Part shown: one piece after another, positions 1 to 9,543 of the stretch | How the letters are laid out: each line of letters starts with the position of its first letter | How positions within the stretch are numbered: the stretch's first letter is position 1 | Assembly: GCF_011300455.1 (NCBI RefSeq) | Contig: NZ_CP049869.1 | Span: forward strand, 62,001 to 126,000 | Direction of reading: 5' to 3' | DNA: 64,000 nt | From: Sphingomonas piscis | GTDB lineage: Bacteria > Pseudomonadota > Alphaproteobacteria > Sphingomonadales > Sphingomonadaceae | Notes under the pieces: model-generated | The model's input: the letters and a program-made list of their open reading frames with translations, nothing else | The model's database searches: none | What the model was told of the DNA's origin: nothing | Program-made: the position numbers and the translations under genes

Positions 1-1090
1 CGGTCTTCTCGACTTGCACCCGGGCAGTGAAGTCGCCCTCTTCTACTCGGCCCGCAGCCTCGACCAACTGCCCCATCGGCCTGACAAGCCGGTCCGCAAG
101 CTTGAGCGCCGCAAAGATCGCTAGGCCAACGATGACCACCGCTCCCAGCAGGAGAATGGCGTTGAAGCGAAGCTGGTTGGTTCGGGATTTGACCTGAAGG
201 GTCTGATAGTCCTCCAGCACGTCGCTCGCGCGCTCCATCTGCGCCTGCATCTCGCGGTCCACCCAGCGTGACGCATAAAGGTAGGTGTCCGGGCCCGAAC
301 CAAGGCGGGTCAGAACCGAAATCCGGTTGGGTGTCTGGGCATCGACGCTGCTGCCGGCGGGCTCATTCTTCAGCCGCTCGGCCGCGACATGGATACGGCG
401 AGGGTCGATCATCCCGACATAGCCATTGATGACCGCCAGGCTTTGCGGCTGGCTGTCAGGGCCGATCTTCAGCAGTGCCGCCTCGTTCAACGACCGTAGA
501 TACGCCTGCTTGGCCAGTGCTTCCTGGAACAGGGGATCTTCAATCGTGGTTTGCTGAAGATAACCAGCGACGTCCCCGGCCATCGGCACCGCGTCCGAAC
601 CAAGGCGTGCAATCTCGAGACGATAGGTTGTGCGCGCCACTTCGACTGTGTTCTCAAGCATTCCCCGCGCGCGGCCCGAGAACCAGAACTCGAGCCCGCT
701 CTGCAACAGCAGCGAGGCAAAGATCACGACCGTAACCGTGGGGATGGCGGCGATGGCGGAAAACAAGGCGACGAGGCGCGTATGAAGCCTGCCGCTGCCA
801 AGGCCGCCAAGCGCCGCCCTCTGCAATGCGACCTTGCGCGAGAACAGCACCATCAGGGCCACGGCCGGAATGAGGTTGGCGACCAGCAGAAGCGCGATCA
901 ACGGTGGCTTCAGGAGGGAGCCAGGCTCGCTCTGCCGGCTGAGCAAAGCGTAGCTGCTGATGGCAACGATGATGAGAACGAGTGTTGCGCCGGGAATGCC
1001 GAAACGGTCGACCGGTGCTCGGATCAGGTCGCGCGGTGTCCGGCGTTGCCCCTCGTCAGGCAGACCCGAATCTCCCGTGCGCGCATCCAT
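1..1090 (-). CDS. ntrY: NtrY-type sensor histidine kinase, N-terminal part (cut by window edge)
   Basis: Membrane sensor kinase of the NtrY/NtrX two-component system, which in alphaproteobacteria responds to nitrogen and redox status. From an ATG at 1090 the minus strand stays open to base 1, giving 363 codons; the HisKA and ATPase domains lie outside the window. Three hydrophobic segments are seen near residues 34-52, 63-83 and 106-128. A periplasmic-type stretch follows, then a fourth membrane segment near 308-330 that runs straight into a HAMP domain (LADRLVRPMGQLVEAAGR), as in NtrY. It lies 67 bases downstream of dusB on the same strand. The usual ntrB and ntrC genes are not between them. 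The family call is firm; the kinase half cannot be checked here. Confidence 0.85.
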   Translation of the reverse strand, partial: MDARTGDSGLPDEGQRRTPRDLIRAPVDRFGIPGATLVLIIVAISSYALLSRQSEPGSLLKPPLIALLLVANLIPAVALMVLFSRKVALQRAALGGLGSGRLHTRLVALFSAIAAIPTVTVVIFASLLLQSGLEFWFSGRARGMLENTVEVARTTYRLEIARLGSDAVPMAGDVAGYLQQTTIEDPLFQEALAKQAYLRSLNEAALLKIGPDSQPQSLAVINGYVGMIDPRRIHVAAERLKNEPAGSSVDAQTPNRISVLTRLGSGPDTYLYASRWVDREMQAQMERASDVLEDYQTLQVKSRTNQLRFNAILLLGAVVIVGLAIFAALKLADRLVRPMGQLVEAAGRVEEGDFTARVQVEKT

Positions 1091-1157
1091 TCAGCGCCCT
1101 CTAGCACGAGCGTTGCTGAAACAACACAGGTATGTGGCAGGAAATTACCGTTCAATA

Positions 1158-2168
1158 TCAAGCGGCAGCGCGTGTCAGCCAAGGCGCATAGAATTCGAGC
1201 AACATAGCTTTAACGGTCGAGGGATCATGCTGCTGGTTGACGCGGTTGCGCAGTTCGGCCGATCCTGGAAGGCCCTTGGTGTACCAGCCGATGTGCTTGC
1301 GGGCCAGGTTGACACCCGTGTGGGTGCCGTAAAGCGCGAGCATGTCCTCATATTGTTCGAGGATGACGGCGAGCTGCTCGTCGAGGGACGGTGCTCCCCG
1401 CTCCTGCCCCTGCGCAGCGGCCATGACTTCGCCCAGCAACCAGGGGCGTCCATAAGCGCCGCGACCGATCATCACTCCGTCGGCGCCGGACTGGGCCAGG
1501 GCAGTCTCGGCGTCCTCAACCGAGCAGATGTCGCCGTTGACGATCACTGGTACGGACACGGCCTGCTTGACCCGCCGAACAAACGACCAATCCGCCTCGC
1601 CCTTGTACATCTGGCACCGGGTACGACCGTGGATGGTGATCATTTTGACGCCGAGATCTTCGGCGATGCGGGCCAGCTCCGGCGCGTTGAGGCTCGAGTG
1701 ATCCCAGCCCATACGGGTCTTCAGGGTCACGGGCACCTTCACCGCTTTGACGGTCGCGTCGATGATTGCGGCGGCAAGCGGCAGGTCTCGCATCAAGGCC
1801 GAGCCCGCGTCCCCATTCACCACCTTCTTCACGGGACAGCCCATGTTGATGTCGATGATGGCGGCACCGCGCTGTTCGTTCAGCTTGGCGGCCTCCGCCA
1901 TGACATGCGGCTCGCAGCCGGCAAGCTGAAGGGAAACCGGCTCTTCCACCGGATCCCACAACGCTTTCTGCATGGACTGGCGCGTCTCACGAACCATAGC
2001 CTGGCTCGCGATCATCTCGCTGACCGTGAGGCCCGCGCCGTAGCGCTTGACCACGCGCCGAAACGGCAGGTCGGTGACGCCCGTCATCGGCGCCAGAATG
2101 ACCGGCGAGGCGATCCTTAGCGGACCGATGTCGATGGGATTCAGCGTCTGCATGAGAGGCGCAGCCAT
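1158..2168 (-). CDS. dusB: tRNA-dihydrouridine synthase DusB
   Basis: FMN-dependent enzyme that reduces uridine to dihydrouridine in the tRNA D-loop using NADPH. The protein shows the TIM-barrel opening [13 protein letters not shown], the NMGCPVKKV motif with the catalytic Cys, and KTRMGWD further on. The start is placed at the ATG at 2168 ([11 protein letters not shown]), giving 336 residues, the usual length. The frame is open further upstream but that part is not DusB-like and would run under the divergent ispDF start. An ATG at 2153 is the alternative. In many alphaproteobacteria this gene (nifR3) heads the ntrBCYX operon; here it is followed directly by ntrY. Confidence 0.93.
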   Translation of the reverse strand: MAAPLMQTLNPIDIGPLRIASPVILAPMTGVTDLPFRRVVKRYGAGLTVSEMIASQAMVRETRQSMQKALWDPVEEPVSLQLAGCEPHVMAEAAKLNEQRGAAIIDINMGCPVKKVVNGDAGSALMRDLPLAAAIIDATVKAVKVPVTLKTRMGWDHSSLNAPELARIAEDLGVKMITIHGRTRCQMYKGEADWSFVRRVKQAVSVPVIVNGDICSVEDAETALAQSGADGVMIGRGAYGRPWLLGEVMAAAQGQERGAPSLDEQLAVILEQYEDMLALYGTHTGVNLARKHIGWYTKGLPGSAELRNRVNQQHDPSTVKAMLLEFYAPWLTRAAA

Positions 2169-2253
2169 TACAGGAAGCAGCCTGGAGCGGCAAGGCAGGC
2201 AGCTCTCTCCTTCCAGCGTTGAGCTTTGCACATCCAATAGGTAGTGCGCGGAC

Positions 2254-3399
2254 GTGGCCGAACCATTCATCAATGCCTTGATCGTCGCCGCGGGGCGTGG
2301 CGAGCGGATGGGCGGCGGACTTCCCAAGCAATATCGGCTTCTCGGTGGCAAGGCGGTGCTCCGCCATGCCGTTGAAGCCTTTGTCGATCATCCACGCGTG
2401 GACCGTGTTGCGGTGGCCATCGCCAAGGGGCATGAAGAGCTCGCGGACCAGGCATTGGCAGGGCTCGACGTGACGATCGCCCTTGGAGGCTCCCAGCGGA
2501 GCGACAGCGTCCGGAACGGCCTCTCGGCGCTTCGCCCTGGTGTCGTGCTCGTCCACGACGCGGCCCGCCCTTTCTGCCCTCCCCGCGTAATCGACCGTCT
2601 GCTGCAAGCCGTGTCGAACTCCGACTGCGCCGTGCCCGTCTTGCCGGCAGCCGATACATTGGCGCGCGGTGGAGAATGGCTCGAAGCGCCGGTCGACCGT
2701 GCCGGGCTTGTGCGGGTGCAGACACCGCAGGCCTGTCATACAAACAAGTTAATGGACGCGTTCAGCCGGGCGTCCGGCTCAACAACCGACGAGTCCACGC
2801 TGATGCTCGCGGCCGGCTTCTCGGTTGCAACGGTGGAGGGAGATCCGATGCTCGACAAGCTTACCCTCCCGTCCGACTGGGATCGGGCGGAAGCTCATGC
2901 AGCGGTCGGACTCGTTCCGCGCACGGGGCTTGGCTTCGACGTACACGCCTTTGGCGGCGAGGGACCGATCATGCTTGGTGGCGTTCCCGTCCCCTTCCCT
3001 CGCGGACTCGCGGGACATAGCGATGCCGATGTGGTTCTGCATGCCATCACCGATGCGCTGCTCGGCGCCGCGGGCCTTGGCGACATCGGTCAGCATTTCC
3101 CGCCGTCTGATGTGCAGTGGAAGGGTGCAGCGTCCGACATCTTCCTGTCCCATGCCGCAGAGCTGATCCGCGACTTGCAAGGGATCATCGACCATGTTGA
3201 CTGCACCGTGATCGGCGAGGAGCCGAAAGTGGGTCCGCATCGTTCCGCCATTCGCGACAATGTCGCGCACATTCTGAAGGTCAACGCGAGCCAGGTGAGC
3301 ATCAAGGCGACCACGACCGAACGGCTCGGCTTTACAGGCCGTGGCGAAGGCCTCGCGGCTCAGGCAGTTGCCAACATCCGCCTGCGGGTAGCGGGTTGA
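2254..3399 (+). CDS. ispDF: Bifunctional IspD/IspF of the MEP isoprenoid pathway
   Basis: A fusion of 2-C-methyl-D-erythritol 4-phosphate cytidylyltransferase (IspD) and 2-C-methyl-D-erythritol 2,4-cyclodiphosphate synthase (IspF). IspD occupies about residues 5-220, with the nucleotide-binding start [16 protein letters not shown] and the VHDAARPF motif. IspF follows from about residue 224, with GLGFDVHAF (Asp and His zinc ligands) and [18 protein letters not shown]. The 381-residue length fits the alphaproteobacterial fusion. ispE, the step between the two activities, is also in this window (22188-22994). The stop codon overlaps the start of cinA by one base, so the two are probably translated together. 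Confidence 0.97.
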   Translation: MAEPFINALIVAAGRGERMGGGLPKQYRLLGGKAVLRHAVEAFVDHPRVDRVAVAIAKGHEELADQALAGLDVTIALGGSQRSDSVRNGLSALRPGVVLVHDAARPFCPPRVIDRLLQAVSNSDCAVPVLPAADTLARGGEWLEAPVDRAGLVRVQTPQACHTNKLMDAFSRASGSTTDESTLMLAAGFSVATVEGDPMLDKLTLPSDWDRAEAHAAVGLVPRTGLGFDVHAFGGEGPIMLGGVPVPFPRGLAGHSDADVVLHAITDALLGAAGLGDIGQHFPPSDVQWKGAASDIFLSHAAELIRDLQGIIDHVDCTVIGEEPKVGPHRSAIRDNVAHILKVNASQVSIKATTTERLGFTGRGEGLAAQAVANIRLRVAG

Positions 3400-3899
3400 T
3401 GGAGCGTCTCCTACCTCTCGAATTGGTCGAACGCGCCGCAGAGGTCGTGGACGCCAATCGCAAGGCGGGGCGCCGGATTGCGGTCGCTGAAAGCTGCACC
3501 GGCGGCCTTGTGTGCGCCGCGATCACGGAAATCCCAGGCTCATCGGATGTGCTCGAAGCGGGCTTCGTCACCTATTCGAACGCGGCCAAGATCGCCGAGC
3601 TCAACCTCAACCCAGACGTGGTCGAGACGTTCGGCGCCGTAAGCGTCGCCACTGCCTGGGGAATGGCCCGCGGAGCCTTGGAAGCGACAGAGGCTGATGT
3701 CGCCGTAGCAATCACGGGAATTGCCGGGCCGGGCGGCGGCACACCTTCCAAGCCCGTCGGCACCGTGGTCTTTGCTCGCGCCGAGAAGAATGGCGACCCG
3801 TCCAAGATCGTCGCTGACCAAAAACTGTTCGAGAATAAGGGTCGAGCGGAAATCCGCTTTCAGGCGGCGCTTTGCGCGCTTGACCTGTTGCTGCCGTAA
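3399..3899 (+). CDS. pncC: CinA C-terminal-domain protein, nicotinamide-nucleotide amidase
   Basis: Single-domain CinA/PncC protein of 166 residues. Family members deamidate NMN to NaMN in the pyridine nucleotide salvage cycle. Visible motifs are RIAVAESCTGGLVCAAIT near the N terminus, YSNAAKIAEL, and AITGIAGPGGGTPSKPVGTV. The N-terminal molybdopterin-binding domain of full CinA is absent, which is normal for the short form. The ATG at 3399 overlaps the ispDF stop (TGATG); a TTG three bases earlier is possible. The 3' end overlaps ratA, on the other strand, by 40 bases. Confidence 0.9.
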   Translation: MERLLPLELVERAAEVVDANRKAGRRIAVAESCTGGLVCAAITEIPGSSDVLEAGFVTYSNAAKIAELNLNPDVVETFGAVSVATAWGMARGALEATEADVAVAITGIAGPGGGTPSKPVGTVVFARAEKNGDPSKIVADQKLFENKGRAEIRFQAALCALDLLLP

Positions 3900-4321
3900 A
3901 GCTCGGCAGCGCGCGCTTCGAACGCGCCGGTCATGCGCCGCAGGGCCCGGTCGAACATCTGGCCCGCAAGCGTTTCGAACAGTCGCGACTTGAAGGCGAA
4001 ATCCACCGAGAAGAAGACGTTCGTGCCACCCTCCGTGGCCGCTTCGAACCGCCATTCATTCTTCAGATATTTGAGCGGGCCTTCGATATAATCGACAAGG
4101 ATCCGGTGCGCCCGCTCCTTCGTGACCCGACTGGTGAACCGCTCCTTGAAGGCGTTGAAGCCGACGACAAGGTCCGCAACAGTCTCCGTCTCATTCGAAC
4201 TGCGGATCCGCACCGCCACTACCCACGGCAGGAACTCGTCATAGCGTCCGACATCGGCAACCATGTCGAACAGCTGCTCGGGCGTGTAGGGTAAATGACG
4301 GGTTTCACTGTGCCGGGGCAT
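3860..4321 (-). CDS. ratA: RatA/Coq10-family START-domain protein
   Basis: Protein of 153 residues with the polyketide-cyclase/START-like fold of RatA and Coq10. It opens with RHLPYTPEQLFDMVADVGRY and ends with the helix FETLAGQMFDRALRRMT. In mitochondria and many bacteria this family binds ubiquinone and supports respiration; in E. coli RatA is described as blocking 70S assembly. The sequence does not decide between these, and the Coq10-like role is the likelier one in an alphaproteobacterium. The ATG shares one base with the lipA stop (TGATG), so it sits in an operon with lipA. Confidence 0.88.
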   Translation of the reverse strand: MPRHSETRHLPYTPEQLFDMVADVGRYDEFLPWVVAVRIRSSNETETVADLVVGFNAFKERFTSRVTKERAHRILVDYIEGPLKYLKNEWRFEAATEGGTNVFFSVDFAFKSRLFETLAGQMFDRALRRMTGAFEARAAELYGSNRSSAQSAA

Positions 4322-5262
4322 CAGCCGCGGGCCTTCTCCAGCTGCGCCTGACGAGCAGCTTGCATCTTCCGGAAATCATCGCCGGCGTGATAGCTCGATC
4401 GCGTAAGCGGGCTCGCCGCAACCAAAAGGAACCCCTTGGCGCGGGCAATCGCTGCATAAGCGGCAAACGCCTGTGGCGACACGAATTCCTGCACCTTGGC
4501 GTGGCGCGGCGTCGGCTGAAGATATTGCCCCATGGTCAGGAAATCGATGCCTGCAGAGCGCATGTCGTCCATGACCTGGTGCACTTCGAGCCTTTCTTCG
4601 CCGAGCCCGACCATAACGCCCGATTTGGTGAAGATATGCGGTGCCTGCCGCTTCACGCTCTCCAGTAGCCGCAAAGACGCATAATAGCGCGCGCCGGGAC
4701 GAATGGTCGGGTAGAGCCTCGGTACCGTCTCAAGGTTGTGATTATAGACGTCGGGTCCCGCTTCCACGATCGCAGACACCGCCGCCTCGCTCTTGTTGCG
4801 GAAGTCTGGGGTCAGGATCTCGATGGTGGTGCTGGGGGTATTGCGGCGAAGCGCCTGTATGACCTTCACGAACTGCGATGCGCCGCCGTCGGGCAGGTCG
4901 TCGCGGTCGACGCTGGTAACGACGATATGCTCTAGGCCCAGCTCGGCGGCGGCAACGGCGACATGCTCGGGCTCCAGCGGATCGACTGCCCGCGGCATGC
5001 CCGTCTTGACGTTGCAGAAGGCGCAGGCGCGCGTGCAGGTATCGCCAAGGATCATCACCGTGGCATGCTTCTTGGTCCAGCATTCGCCGATATTCGGGCA
5101 GGCTGCTTCCTCGCACACGGTGGCGAGCCCAAGTGAGCGCATCAGGTTGCGCGTGTCGGCATAGCCTTTGCTGGTTGGCGCCTTGACTCGAATCCAGTCC
5201 GGCTTGCGCTGGCGCTGCGGCACTTGGGGCGATCCGGCGGGCGGCGTCACGGGGGCGTTCAT
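4321..5262 (-). CDS. lipA: Lipoyl synthase LipA
   Basis: Radical SAM enzyme that inserts two sulfurs into protein-bound octanoyl groups to form lipoyl cofactor, as needed by the lipoyl domain of PdhB (42216-43616) among others. Both cluster motifs are present: the auxiliary [4Fe-4S] site [12 protein letters not shown] and the radical SAM site [10 protein letters not shown]. The start is set at the ATG at 5262 (MNAPVTPP, 313 residues). An upstream in-frame start exists, but its extra residues do not resemble LipA and would remove the short divergent promoter region shared with the carbonic anhydrase. Confidence 0.96.
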   Translation of the reverse strand: MNAPVTPPAGSPQVPQRQRKPDWIRVKAPTSKGYADTRNLMRSLGLATVCEEAACPNIGECWTKKHATVMILGDTCTRACAFCNVKTGMPRAVDPLEPEHVAVAAAELGLEHIVVTSVDRDDLPDGGASQFVKVIQALRRNTPSTTIEILTPDFRNKSEAAVSAIVEAGPDVYNHNLETVPRLYPTIRPGARYYASLRLLESVKRQAPHIFTKSGVMVGLGEERLEVHQVMDDMRSAGIDFLTMGQYLQPTPRHAKVQEFVSPQAFAAYAAIARAKGFLLVAASPLTRSSYHAGDDFRKMQAARQAQLEKARG

Positions 5263-5329
5263 GGGCGTGCAGATAGCGATTGCACGCGAGCCTTGCCACC
5301 CCCGCCTCACGCGCGCTAGCGGCGCCCCC

Positions 5330-5965
5330 ATGCCTTACCTAAGCAATCTCATCGAAGGTTATCGCCGCTTCCGTACCGACGGCTGGGCGCACGAGCGGGA
5401 CCGCTGGTCGGAACTCGCCGAAGGTCAAAGTCCCAAGGTCATGGTGATCGCCTGCTCCGACAGCCGCGTCGATCCCGCGCAGATTTTCGACGTTCGTCCC
5501 GGCGAGATCTTCGTCGTACGAAACGTCGCCAATCTGGCTCCCCCGTTCGAAACGACGCCCGGGCGTCACGGTGTTTCGGCAGCATTGGAGTTTGCAGTGA
5601 CCCAGCTGGAGGTCGAGGAGATCCTCGTCATGGGCCACGGCTCCTGCGGCGGCTGCGCAGCGGCGCTGACGGGCGGCTTTGACAATGCCGGACACGGCGC
5701 CGGCCACTTCATCGGCGAGTGGGTGGCGTTGCTCAAGGACGCACGAGACAAGGTGCGCGCCGAACATAGCGACATCACGCCCGAGGCCATTCTCGCAATG
5801 GAACTGGAGTCCGTGCGTGTCAGCCTGGCCAACCTCCGCACCTTCCCCTGGATTGCCGAACGCGAAAACGCCGGGAAGCTGAAGCTTCACGGCGGACATT
5901 TCGCGATCGCTAAGGGTGAATTTTACCTGCTCGACGGGGCGGAAGGTGTTTTCCGCCCCGTCTAA
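5330..5965 (+). CDS. Beta-class carbonic anhydrase
   Basis: Zinc enzyme that interconverts CO2 and bicarbonate, 211 residues. The zinc and active-site residues are visible: Cys42 and Asp44-Arg46 in ACSDSRVDP, and His103 and Cys106 in GHGSCGG. The start is the ATG at 5330 ([13 protein letters not shown]), the normal N terminus of this family; the frame is open further upstream but overlaps lipA. It diverges from lipA across 67 bases. Bicarbonate supply would serve carboxylases and carbamoyl phosphate synthetase, which is also in the window, but that link is general and not shown by this locus. Confidence 0.94.
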   Translation: MPYLSNLIEGYRRFRTDGWAHERDRWSELAEGQSPKVMVIACSDSRVDPAQIFDVRPGEIFVVRNVANLAPPFETTPGRHGVSAALEFAVTQLEVEEILVMGHGSCGGCAAALTGGFDNAGHGAGHFIGEWVALLKDARDKVRAEHSDITPEAILAMELESVRVSLANLRTFPWIAERENAGKLKLHGGHFAIAKGEFYLLDGAEGVFRPV

Positions 5966-5983
5966 GCAGTCGCAGCTAAGTGA

Positions 5984-6313
5984 CTAGCAGCGAACGTTAT
6001 AATTGTAGTGCGGACGGCCGTATTGGTCGACGTAGTAGCAATTGCCGCTCGTGTCGCGGTAGTACTGACGCCCGTTGACGGTGGCGCCGAGCACGGCACC
6101 GGCGATACCGCCGGCGATCGCACCGGTAATCGGCTTCACGCCCGGCAGAACCGCACCGGCCAACGCGCCGACGCCGGCACCGACGGCGGCACCGGTTGCA
6201 ACCTGGCCGTCGCTCGCGCGATTGCCATAACCATTGTAGCCGTACGGGTTCGAAGCGCAGCCCGTCACCGCAACGCTGGCGGCAATGGCTGCAGTAAGTC
6301 CAAGACGCTTCAT
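5984..6313 (-). CDS. Glycine-zipper outer-membrane lipoprotein
   Basis: Small lipoprotein of 109 residues. The N terminus has a signal peptide ending in the lipobox AVTGC, so it should be lipidated. Residues about 45-85 form a glycine zipper (TGAAVGAGVGALAGAV, then IAGGIAGAVLGA), as in the 17 kDa surface antigen/SlyB-like group. The C terminus is Tyr-rich with two Cys. The start is the ATG at 6313 because AAGGA lies 8 bases upstream. No specific function can be given; related proteins stabilise the envelope. Confidence 0.82.
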   Translation of the reverse strand: MKRLGLTAAIAASVAVTGCASNPYGYNGYGNRASDGQVATGAAVGAGVGALAGAVLPGVKPITGAIAGGIAGAVLGATVNGRQYYRDTSGNCYYVDQYGRPHYNYNVRC

Positions 6314-6421
6314 TTCTTTATCCTTCAACTGCACGCCCCTGTGTTCGGATTAAGTGCGCAACCGGGCATTTCGTTCCGGAATCGATAGGGTAAGACGGGA
6401 CGGAGAGAGAGGATTCGCGCC

Positions 6422-7141
6422 ATGAACGACAATGTTCATCTGAGGGACAGCAATATCGCGCTCCTGATTGACGGGGACAATGCCTCTCCCGACCATTTCG
6501 ACGAGGTGCTGTTGGTTCTCGGCGAGTTCGGCACCATCAACGTACGTCGCGTGTACGGCAATTGGCAGAAGCCTAGCCTCAAAGGCTGGGCCAACCTCTC
6601 GGGCCAGCAGTCGATCGTTCCAATCCAGCAGTTCGACGTCAGCAAAGGCAAGAGCGCAACGGATATGCGCATGATCATCGATGCGATGGACCTGCTCTAT
6701 CGCGGCAGCATTGACGGCTTCGGTATCATGTCCAGCGACAGCGACTTTCTGCCGCTCGCCCAACGCATCCGCGAGGACGGTATTCCCGTTTACGGCTTCG
6801 GCACGACGAAGACGCCCCTGCCCTTTCAGCAAGCCTGCACGCGCTTCTTCGACATCGCTGCGCTGGAACGATCCGGACAGGACAATGGCGGCGCGACCGA
6901 ACCCCCGCGCGAGCTCGAAAACGATCTGCTGCAGGTCCTCGGCGCGGCGTACAAGGCATCCAAGCGCGATGACGAGGGCTATGCCTCGCTCGGAGAGCTG
7001 GGCCAGCGCGCGACGGCCGTGTCGAGCTTCTCGGCCCGGAACTATGGCCATGCAAAGCTATCCGACCTGATCCGGTCGTTGCCGAACTTCGAAGTGAAGA
7101 CCGCTGCCGATGGCCGCCAGCTGGTGAAACGCCTCCGCTAG
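6422..7141 (+). CDS. NYN-domain (PIN-like) protein with C-terminal OST-HTH/LOTUS domain
   Basis: Protein of 239 residues of the LabA/YacP-like group. The N-terminal NYN domain (about residues 10-150) has the acidic residues expected of a PIN-fold RNase: ALLIDGDN, SATDMRMIIDAMD and IMSSDSDFLPLA. A C-terminal winged-helix OST-HTH region (about 165-239, ending DGRQLVKRLR) is typical of RNA-binding partners. Family knowledge suggests a metal-dependent endoribonuclease; the substrate is not known from sequence. It stands alone, with its own promoter region behind the divergent lipoprotein gene. Confidence 0.85.
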   Translation: MNDNVHLRDSNIALLIDGDNASPDHFDEVLLVLGEFGTINVRRVYGNWQKPSLKGWANLSGQQSIVPIQQFDVSKGKSATDMRMIIDAMDLLYRGSIDGFGIMSSDSDFLPLAQRIREDGIPVYGFGTTKTPLPFQQACTRFFDIAALERSGQDNGGATEPPRELENDLLQVLGAAYKASKRDDEGYASLGELGQRATAVSSFSARNYGHAKLSDLIRSLPNFEVKTAADGRQLVKRLR

Positions 7142-7217
7142 GCATACCGCCGTTCGCAGGTAGACCGGAACGCGCCGCTGTCATGACCGTTCGTTGCGCA
7201 AAACAACGGAGCATATC

Positions 7218-7739
7218 ATGGCAGAAGAAACCCAAGGCGAACGCGAAGAACGGCTGCGGAGCAGCTTCTGGGAAGCGCTTGATGACTCCCCTTTCATGAT
7301 GCTCGGCTTGCAAGGCGTCGAAGACAGCCGCACCCGGCCGATGACGGCGCAGGTGGATGCCGAAGACGCCGAGGACGGCGGCACACTCTACTTCTTCGCC
7401 GCCAAGAGCGAGGCGCTGGGCCAGGCAATCGGCAGCGGCCACCGTGCCGTCGCAACATATTCGTCCAAGGACCACAAGGTGTTCGCGCACGTTCATGGCA
7501 CGCTGGTGCCGGCCAATGATCGCGCTATTATCGAACGTCTGTGGAATCCGTTCATCGCCTCCTGGTACAAGGACGGCAAGGATGACCCCGACCTGCTTCT
7601 GCTCCGCTTCGACACGGAACGTGCGGACGTGTGGGAGGCGCATAGCGGCTCTACCCTCGTCGCCGCCGCCTTGAAGATGCTCGGCCGTGATCCGGGCAGG
7701 GACCATCAGCGCGAAAATCAGGCCGAAGTCGCGCTTTAA
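7218..7739 (+). CDS. Pyridoxamine 5'-phosphate oxidase-like general stress protein
   Basis: Protein of 173 residues with the split beta-barrel of the PNPOx-like 'general stress protein 26' family: TLYFFAAKSEALGQAIGSG, then YSSKDHKVFAHVHGTLVP, and a late WEAHSG motif. Members bind flavin or related cofactors and are linked to stress in other bacteria; the reaction is unknown. The start is the ATG at 7218 after a weak purine-rich site; a longer frame begins at 7194 but lacks family resemblance. A strong hairpin separates it from the convergent ettA. Confidence 0.85.
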   Translation: MAEETQGEREERLRSSFWEALDDSPFMMLGLQGVEDSRTRPMTAQVDAEDAEDGGTLYFFAAKSEALGQAIGSGHRAVATYSSKDHKVFAHVHGTLVPANDRAIIERLWNPFIASWYKDGKDDPDLLLLRFDTERADVWEAHSGSTLVAAALKMLGRDPGRDHQRENQAEVAL

Positions 7740-7747
7740 CGCAAACT

Positions 7748-7777
7748 GCCGCCGCGCCCGAGATAAGGCGCGGCGGC
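7748..7777. terminator. Hairpin between two convergent genes
   Basis: An 11-bp perfect GC stem (GCCGCCGCGCC/GGCGCGGCGGC) with an 8-base loop fills the 48-base gap between the stops of the stress protein gene and ettA. It could end transcription from both sides. There is no clear U-tract, so the terminator call is inference. Confidence 0.6.
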
Positions 7778-7787
7778 GCTATTTCCG

Positions 7788-9467
7788 CTAGCGGGTGAGC
7801 CGACGGTAGGTCATGCGGCCCGGACGGGTCGCTTCCTCGCCCAGGCGACGCACCTTGTCTTCTTCATAAGCTTCGAAGTTGCCCTCGAACCATTCCACAT
7901 GCGCATCGCCTTCGAAGGCGAGGATGTGGGTCGCGAGGCGATCGAGGAAGAAGCGGTCGTGGCTGATGACCACGGCGCATCCGGCGAAATTCTCGATCGC
8001 TTCTTCGAGCGCGCCAAGCGTTTCAACGTCAAGATCGTTGGTCGGCTCGTCGAGCAGCAGCACGTTGCCGCCGCGTTTCAGCATCTTGGCGATGTTGACG
8101 CGGTTGCGCTCACCGCCCGACAGCTTGCCGACGTTCTTCTGCTGATCCTGGCCCTTGAAGTTGAAAGCACCGACGTAAGCGCGGGTCGACTGGTCGTGGC
8201 CGTTGACCTTCATATAGTCGAGCCCGTCCGAAATTTCTTCCCAGACGTTCTTCTTGGGGTCGAGATGGTCGCGGCTCTGGTCGACATAGCCGAGGTGCAC
8301 GGTCGGGCCGATGTCGACCTCGCCCGAGTCGGGCTTTTCCTGACCGGTGATGATCTTGAACAGGGTCGATTTGCCGGCGCCGTTCGGGCCGATCACGCCG
8401 ACGATTCCACCCGGCGGGAGCGTGAACGAGAGATCCTCGAATAGCATCTTGTCACCGTACGCCTTGCTGACGTTCCGGACCTCGATGACCTTGCCGCCGA
8501 GCCGCTCGGGCACCTGGATGAGGATCTCGGCTTTACCGGGCGTCCGCTTCTCCTGGCTCGCAACAAGCTGGTCGAACTTGGCGATACGTGCCTTGGACTT
8601 GGTCTGGCGCGCCTTGGCGCCCTGCCGGATCCATTCGAGTTCGTCCTTGATCGCCTTCTGGCGCCCGGACTCTTCGCGCTCTTCCTGTTCGAGCCGCTTG
8701 GCCTTCTTCTCCAGGTAGGTCGAGTAATTGCCTTCGTACGGGAAATACTTGCCGCGATCGATCTCGAGGATCCACTCGACGACATTGTCCAGGAAGTAGC
8801 GGTCGTGGGTGATCATCAGCACCGCGCCGGCATATTCCTTGAGGTGCTGTTCCAGCCATTGCACGCTTTCCGCGTCCAGGTGGTTGGTCGGTTCGTCGAG
8901 CAGCAGGATCGACGGCTTCTGGATCAACAGCCTGGTTAGCGCGATGCGGCGCTTCTCACCGCCCGAGAGATTTTCGACTGACGCATCGGACGGCGGACAG
9001 CGAAGAGCCTCCATCGCGACCTCGAGCTGGTTGTCGAGCGTCCAGCCGTCGACGGCATCGATCTTGCCCTGGAGCTCGCCCATCTCCTCCATGAGCGCAT
9101 CGAAGTCGGTATCGTCCTTGGGATCCCCCATCTCCGCCGAGATGGCGTTGAAGCGGTCGACCATGTCGGCCACCTCGCGGGCACCATCCTTGACGTTCTC
9201 GAGCACATTCTTGCTCGGATCGAGCTGCGGCTCCTGCGCGAGGTAGCCGACGGTCACATTCTCGCCGGCCCAAGCCTCGCCGGAGAATTCCTTGTCGACG
9301 CCGGCCATGATCTTCATCAAAGTCGACTTGCCGGCGCCGTTCGGGCCGACGATGCCGATCTTGGCGCCATGGTAGAATTGCAGGTTGATGTTGCTGAGCA
9401 CCGGCTTGGGCGCGCCGGGGAAGGACTTGGACATGTCCTTCATCACAAATGCATATTGAGCGGCCAT
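7788..9467 (-). CDS. ettA: Energy-dependent translational throttle protein EttA (ABC-F)
   Basis: ABC-F ATPase of 559 residues that binds the ribosomal E site and gates the first peptide bond according to ATP/ADP ratio. Two nucleotide-binding domains are visible, each with Walker A (GPNGAGKST), the signature LSGGE(K/R)(R/N)R and Walker B followed by DEPTNHLD or DEPTNDLD. Between them is the charged linker of ABC-F proteins (around residues 250-310, rich in Lys, Glu and Arg). There are no transmembrane segments. Length and order match EttA rather than Uup. Confidence 0.95.
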   Translation of the reverse strand: MAAQYAFVMKDMSKSFPGAPKPVLSNINLQFYHGAKIGIVGPNGAGKSTLMKIMAGVDKEFSGEAWAGENVTVGYLAQEPQLDPSKNVLENVKDGAREVADMVDRFNAISAEMGDPKDDTDFDALMEEMGELQGKIDAVDGWTLDNQLEVAMEALRCPPSDASVENLSGGEKRRIALTRLLIQKPSILLLDEPTNHLDAESVQWLEQHLKEYAGAVLMITHDRYFLDNVVEWILEIDRGKYFPYEGNYSTYLEKKAKRLEQEEREESGRQKAIKDELEWIRQGAKARQTKSKARIAKFDQLVASQEKRTPGKAEILIQVPERLGGKVIEVRNVSKAYGDKMLFEDLSFTLPPGGIVGVIGPNGAGKSTLFKIITGQEKPDSGEVDIGPTVHLGYVDQSRDHLDPKKNVWEEISDGLDYMKVNGHDQSTRAYVGAFNFKGQDQQKNVGKLSGGERNRVNIAKMLKRGGNVLLLDEPTNDLDVETLGALEEAIENFAGCAVVISHDRFFLDRLATHILAFEGDAHVEWFEGNFEAYEEDKVRRLGEEATRPGRMTYRRLTR

Positions 9468-9543
9468 CGGGTCGCGACTTCCTTCAGAACTTACGGGGTT
9501 GCGGGCGCATTTACGGGAAGGCGCCGCGCGGGTCCAGCGATGC

